This document shows, piece after piece, positions 4,600 to 5,454 of a stretch of 5,454 bases of DNA (positions are counted from its first letter, which is position 1; each line of letters starts with the position of its first letter). The position numbers and the translations under genes were made by a program. The notes beneath the pieces are model-generated. The model was not told where the DNA came from. It searched no databases and saw only the letters and a program-made list of their open reading frames with translations. This stretch comes from Planctomycetota bacterium. Its GTDB lineage: Bacteria; Planctomycetota; UBA1135; GCA-002686595. Location of the stretch: the NCBI GenBank assembly GCA_021776885.1, contig JAJFFA010000507.1, forward strand, positions 1 to 5,454, written 5' to 3'.

Positions 4600-5454
4600 C
4601 AGACTCCCCCGGCGGGCGCGGGGGCGCGCAGGTAGAGGTCGAGGGCCAGGCCCAGGAAGAGCGACACGCCGACCCAGCCGTTCAGGGTGAAGAAGGCCAG
4701 GTCCACGCGCGAGAGATCGTCGGGGCGCACGAGCCGATGCTGCCACACGATCAGGAGGCCCGCCACCACGGTCGTGACCCAGTAGGCGGGGCCGAGGGGA
4801 ACCAGCCCACCGACGAGGAACAGGCAGGCCAGGGTCACGGCGTGCAGCCCCTTCGAGAGCAGCAGCGCACGGGCAACGCCGAAGCGCGCGGGAATCGAGT
4901 GCAGGCCGCTCCGGGCGTCGAAGTCCGCGTCCTGGCTGGCGTAGATCAAGTCGAAGCCGGCCACCCAGCTGAGCACGGCGGCGGCCAGGAACAGGAACGG
5001 GCGCAGGTCCCCACCAAAGTCTCCGCGCACCGCCAGCCACGCGCCCAGGGGAGCGATGGCCAGGGAGAGCCCGAGGACCATGTGCGCCAGGAAGCTGAAG
5101 CGCTTGACGTAGCTGTAGGCGAGCAGCAGGGCGAGCACCGGCAGGGAGAGCCGACCGCAGAGAGGGTTGAGCTGGAAGGCGCCGGCGACGAACACCGCCG
5201 CGGCCAGCAGCACGGCCACGCGCACGCTCGCGGGGGACACGATCCCCGCGGGCAGCTCGCGCCCCGCGGTGCGCGGGTTGGAGGCGTCGATGCGCCGGTC
5301 GACGAGGCGGTTGAAGCCCATGGCCGCGGTGCGCGCGGCGACGGCACAGACGACGATCCAGGCCAGGCTGGTCAGGGGCGGCACGCCCCCCGCCGCGAGC
5401 CAGGCCCCGGAGAGGGCGAAGGGCAGGGCGAAGACCGAGTGGCTGAACTTGACC
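4599..5454 (-). CDS. UbiA-superfamily polyprenyltransferase, MqnP/UbiA-like (N-terminus cut by window edge)
   Basis: 284 residues are visible, and the frame is open through the window edge at 5454. UbiA-family enzymes are integral membrane proteins that transfer a polyprenyl chain from its diphosphate to an aromatic quinone precursor, using Mg2+ held by two Asp-rich motifs. Both are intact: NRLVDRRID (48-56 of the visible part; NxxxDxxxD) and DLIYASQDADFD (168-179). KFSHSVFALPFAL (2-14) is a typical beginning of the family, so only about 5-15 residues are missing. About nine hydrophobic segments are visible. RTAAMGFNRL, NPRTAGRELPAG (59-70) and GLHSIPARFGV (183-193) resemble the MqnP-like branch, which acts in the futalosine route to menaquinone, more than classical proteobacterial UbiA. 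The substrate cannot be settled from this window. The gene is probably the upstream member of an operon with holA and mutL. Confidence 0.93.
   Translation of the reverse strand, partial: VKFSHSVFALPFALSGAWLAAGGVPPLTSLAWIVVCAVAARTAAMGFNRLVDRRIDASNPRTAGRELPAGIVSPASVRVAVLLAAAVFVAGAFQLNPLCGRLSLPVLALLLAYSYVKRFSFLAHMVLGLSLAIAPLGAWLAVRGDFGGDLRPFLFLAAAVLSWVAGFDLIYASQDADFDARSGLHSIPARFGVARALLLSKGLHAVTLACLFLVGGLVPLGPAYWVTTVVAGLLIVWQHRLVRPDDLSRVDLAFFTLNGWVGVSLFLGLALDLYLRAPAPAGGV
4604..4610 (-). promoter_or_regulatory. Shine-Dalgarno supporting the holA start
   Basis: On the minus strand GGGGGAG lies four bases before the ATG at 4599, inside the last codons of the prenyltransferase gene. Together with the TGATG overlap it supports 4599 as the holA start rather than any codon further upstream in the same open frame. 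Confidence 0.5.

Noticed and set aside
4600..5040. N-terminal extension of HolA by 147 codons into the prenyltransferase gene
   Set aside because: The extension overlaps a clear UbiA-family coding region in another frame, and delta-subunit homology begins just after the Met at 4599, which has a Shine-Dalgarno-like GGGGGAG.
5382..5384. GTG at 5384 as the start of the prenyltransferase
   Set aside because: The frame stays open upstream to 5454 and encodes KFSHSVFALPFAL, the typical beginning of the family, so the true start lies outside the window.

Overview
This window comes from a GC-rich (roughly 70 % by eye) bacterial chromosome. All four recognisable protein genes lie on the minus strand, so transcription runs from high to low coordinates. 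The lipoprotein-type signal on the peptidase suggests a Gram-negative (diderm) cell. The endonuclease-type MutL and the MqnP-like prenyltransferase point away from the MutH-containing gammaproteobacteria. High-GC groups such as Planctomycetota, Myxococcota or Acidobacteriota are possible, but the phylum cannot be fixed from this sequence.

Layout in order of transcription. (1) 5454-4599: a nearly complete UbiA-superfamily membrane prenyltransferase, closest in motif pattern to MqnP-type enzymes of quinone biosynthesis; only the first few residues lie outside the window. (2) 4599-3469: holA, the DNA polymerase III delta subunit (clamp-loader wrench), starting on the last base of the preceding stop codon (TGATG). 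(3) 3472-1616: mutL, overlapping the holA stop by four bases (ATGA) and carrying the full set of MutL endonuclease motifs plus a sliding-clamp-binding motif. (4) 1615-1200: a 416-base non-coding gap with several hairpins, a less GC-rich core and candidate promoters. (5) 1199-1: the N-terminal 399 residues of a secreted M28-family zinc aminopeptidase with a PA-like insert and a lipobox; its C-terminus lies outside the window.

The first three genes look like one translationally coupled operon. HolA opens and loads the beta clamp, and MutL of this type is an endonuclease guided by that clamp, so the holA-mutL pair is functionally coherent; the prenyltransferase is probably co-transcribed without a direct link. 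The peptidase appears to be a separate unit.

The part most worth a second look is the gap at 1200-1615. It has a strong hairpin that pairs better as minus-strand RNA than as plus-strand RNA, a TAGAAT -10-like box between that hairpin and the peptidase start, and an upstream AT-richer stretch with a weak promoter-like pair and an inverted repeat. A small minus-strand RNA of about 215 nt, or a structured peptidase leader, is possible but unproven. The remaining large open frames on either strand are composition-driven shadows of the real genes.
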